Of a stretch of DNA of 5,834 nucleotides, positions 5,445-5,834 are shown one piece after another. The notes beneath the pieces were generated by a model. That model saw only the letters and a list, made by a program, of their open reading frames with translations, did not search any database and had not been told where the DNA came from. How positions within the stretch are numbered: position 1 is the first letter of the stretch; each line of letters begins with the position of its first letter. The position numbers and the translations under genes were made by a program. Source of the stretch: Spirochaetaceae bacterium (GTDB lineage: Bacteria; Spirochaetota; Spirochaetia; DSM-27196; PWMO01); the NCBI GenBank assembly GCA_003558175.1, contig PWMO01000140.1:1-5834 (forward strand), in the 5' to 3' direction.

Positions 5445-5834
5445 TGGCGCAGGACAACAGCGGAACCAGGCTGCTGGCAAAGAACCGGCGCGCCTTCTAT
5501 GACTATACGATTGAAGACAACCTCGAGTGCGGCATCGTGCTGCAGGGAACGGAGGTCAAGTCACTGCGCGGCGGGAAGTTCTCGTTCTCCGACTCCTATG
5601 CGCGCATTCGCGACGACGAATTGTGGCTGATCGGCCTCCACATCGCCGAGTACAGCCACGGAAACATTCACAACCACGAGCCGCTGCGAGACCGCAAGCT
5701 GCTGATCCACCGCCAGGAGCTCAAGCGGCTCAAGCGCAAGGTGGACGAACGCGGCTTCACCCTTATACCGCTGACGATCTATCTCAAACGGGGCAGAATC
5801 AAGGTGGAAGTCGGCCTCTGCCGCGGCAAGAAGA
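5444..5834 (+). CDS. smpB: SsrA-binding protein SmpB, 3' end cut by window
   Basis: The 130 visible residues cover the beta-barrel core of SmpB, which binds tmRNA and brings it to stalled ribosomes for trans-translation. Signatures are LLAKNRRAFYDYTIED (10-25), ECGIVLQGTEVKSLR (29-43) with the conserved GTEVKS tmRNA-contact motif, FSDSYARI (49-56), NHEPLRDRKLLIHRQEL (74-90) and VEVGLCRGKK at the cut edge. The usual continuation into the basic tail (about 20-30 residues, needed for activity on the ribosome) lies beyond the window, so completeness cannot be judged. The ATG at 5444-5446 shares its A with the TAA stop of the upstream gene, and no separate Shine-Dalgarno sequence or promoter is seen, so translational coupling and co-transcription from the promoter at 3749-3778 are likely. 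No tmRNA gene is visible here. Confidence 0.96.
   Translation, partial: MAQDNSGTRLLAKNRRAFYDYTIEDNLECGIVLQGTEVKSLRGGKFSFSDSYARIRDDELWLIGLHIAEYSHGNIHNHEPLRDRKLLIHRQELKRLKRKVDERGFTLIPLTIYLKRGRIKVEVGLCRGKK

Noticed and set aside
4380..5480. Minus-strand open frame of 366 codons opposite the PEGA/SUMF1 gene
   Set aside because: It shadows a gene with clear SUMF1 signatures, has no family resemblance, and runs across the start of smpB.

Overview
This GC-rich, almost fully coding window holds six protein genes in two divergent blocks around a short promoter region near 3717-3788. The likely source is a high-GC free-living spirochaete (Spirochaetaceae or relatives). This is an inference from the character of the first signal peptidase (the long segment around residues 110-160 with FENPSYI, DIMQR and DIDRDEFG) and from the form of the SmpB (ECGI, GLCRGKK). 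No rRNA or other decisive marker is present, so the assignment is moderate to weak.

Left block, minus strand, read from 3716 down to 1: signal peptidase I (2727-3716), a second and different signal peptidase I (1943-2722), the radical-SAM heme chaperone HemW (702-1946), then YebC/PmpR (1-545, cut by the window edge). The first three are packed like an operon, with a 4-base gap and then a 4-base GTGA overlap. Between hemW and yebC lie 156 bases holding a tandem copy of the hemW 3' end, a GC-rich hairpin and a plausible sigma-70 promoter for yebC, so yebC probably has its own transcription start.

Right block, plus strand: a 551-residue membrane-anchored protein with a PEGA domain and a C-terminal SUMF1/FGE-like domain (3789-5444), then smpB (5444-5834, cut by the window edge), joined by a one-base TAATG overlap. 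A promoter with perfect TTGACA and TATAAT hexamers sits so close to the first gene that the predicted transcript is leaderless or nearly so.

Themes: protein export and processing (two signal peptidases, an anchored periplasmic PEGA/SUMF1 protein), translation quality control (SmpB, YebC) and heme or radical-SAM metabolism (HemW). I saw no mobile element, CRISPR array, tRNA or rRNA. Most of the window is ordinary housekeeping. The less ordinary points are the paired signal peptidases, the cysteine-free SUMF1 domain, the leaderless promoter layout and the duplicated hemW tail.
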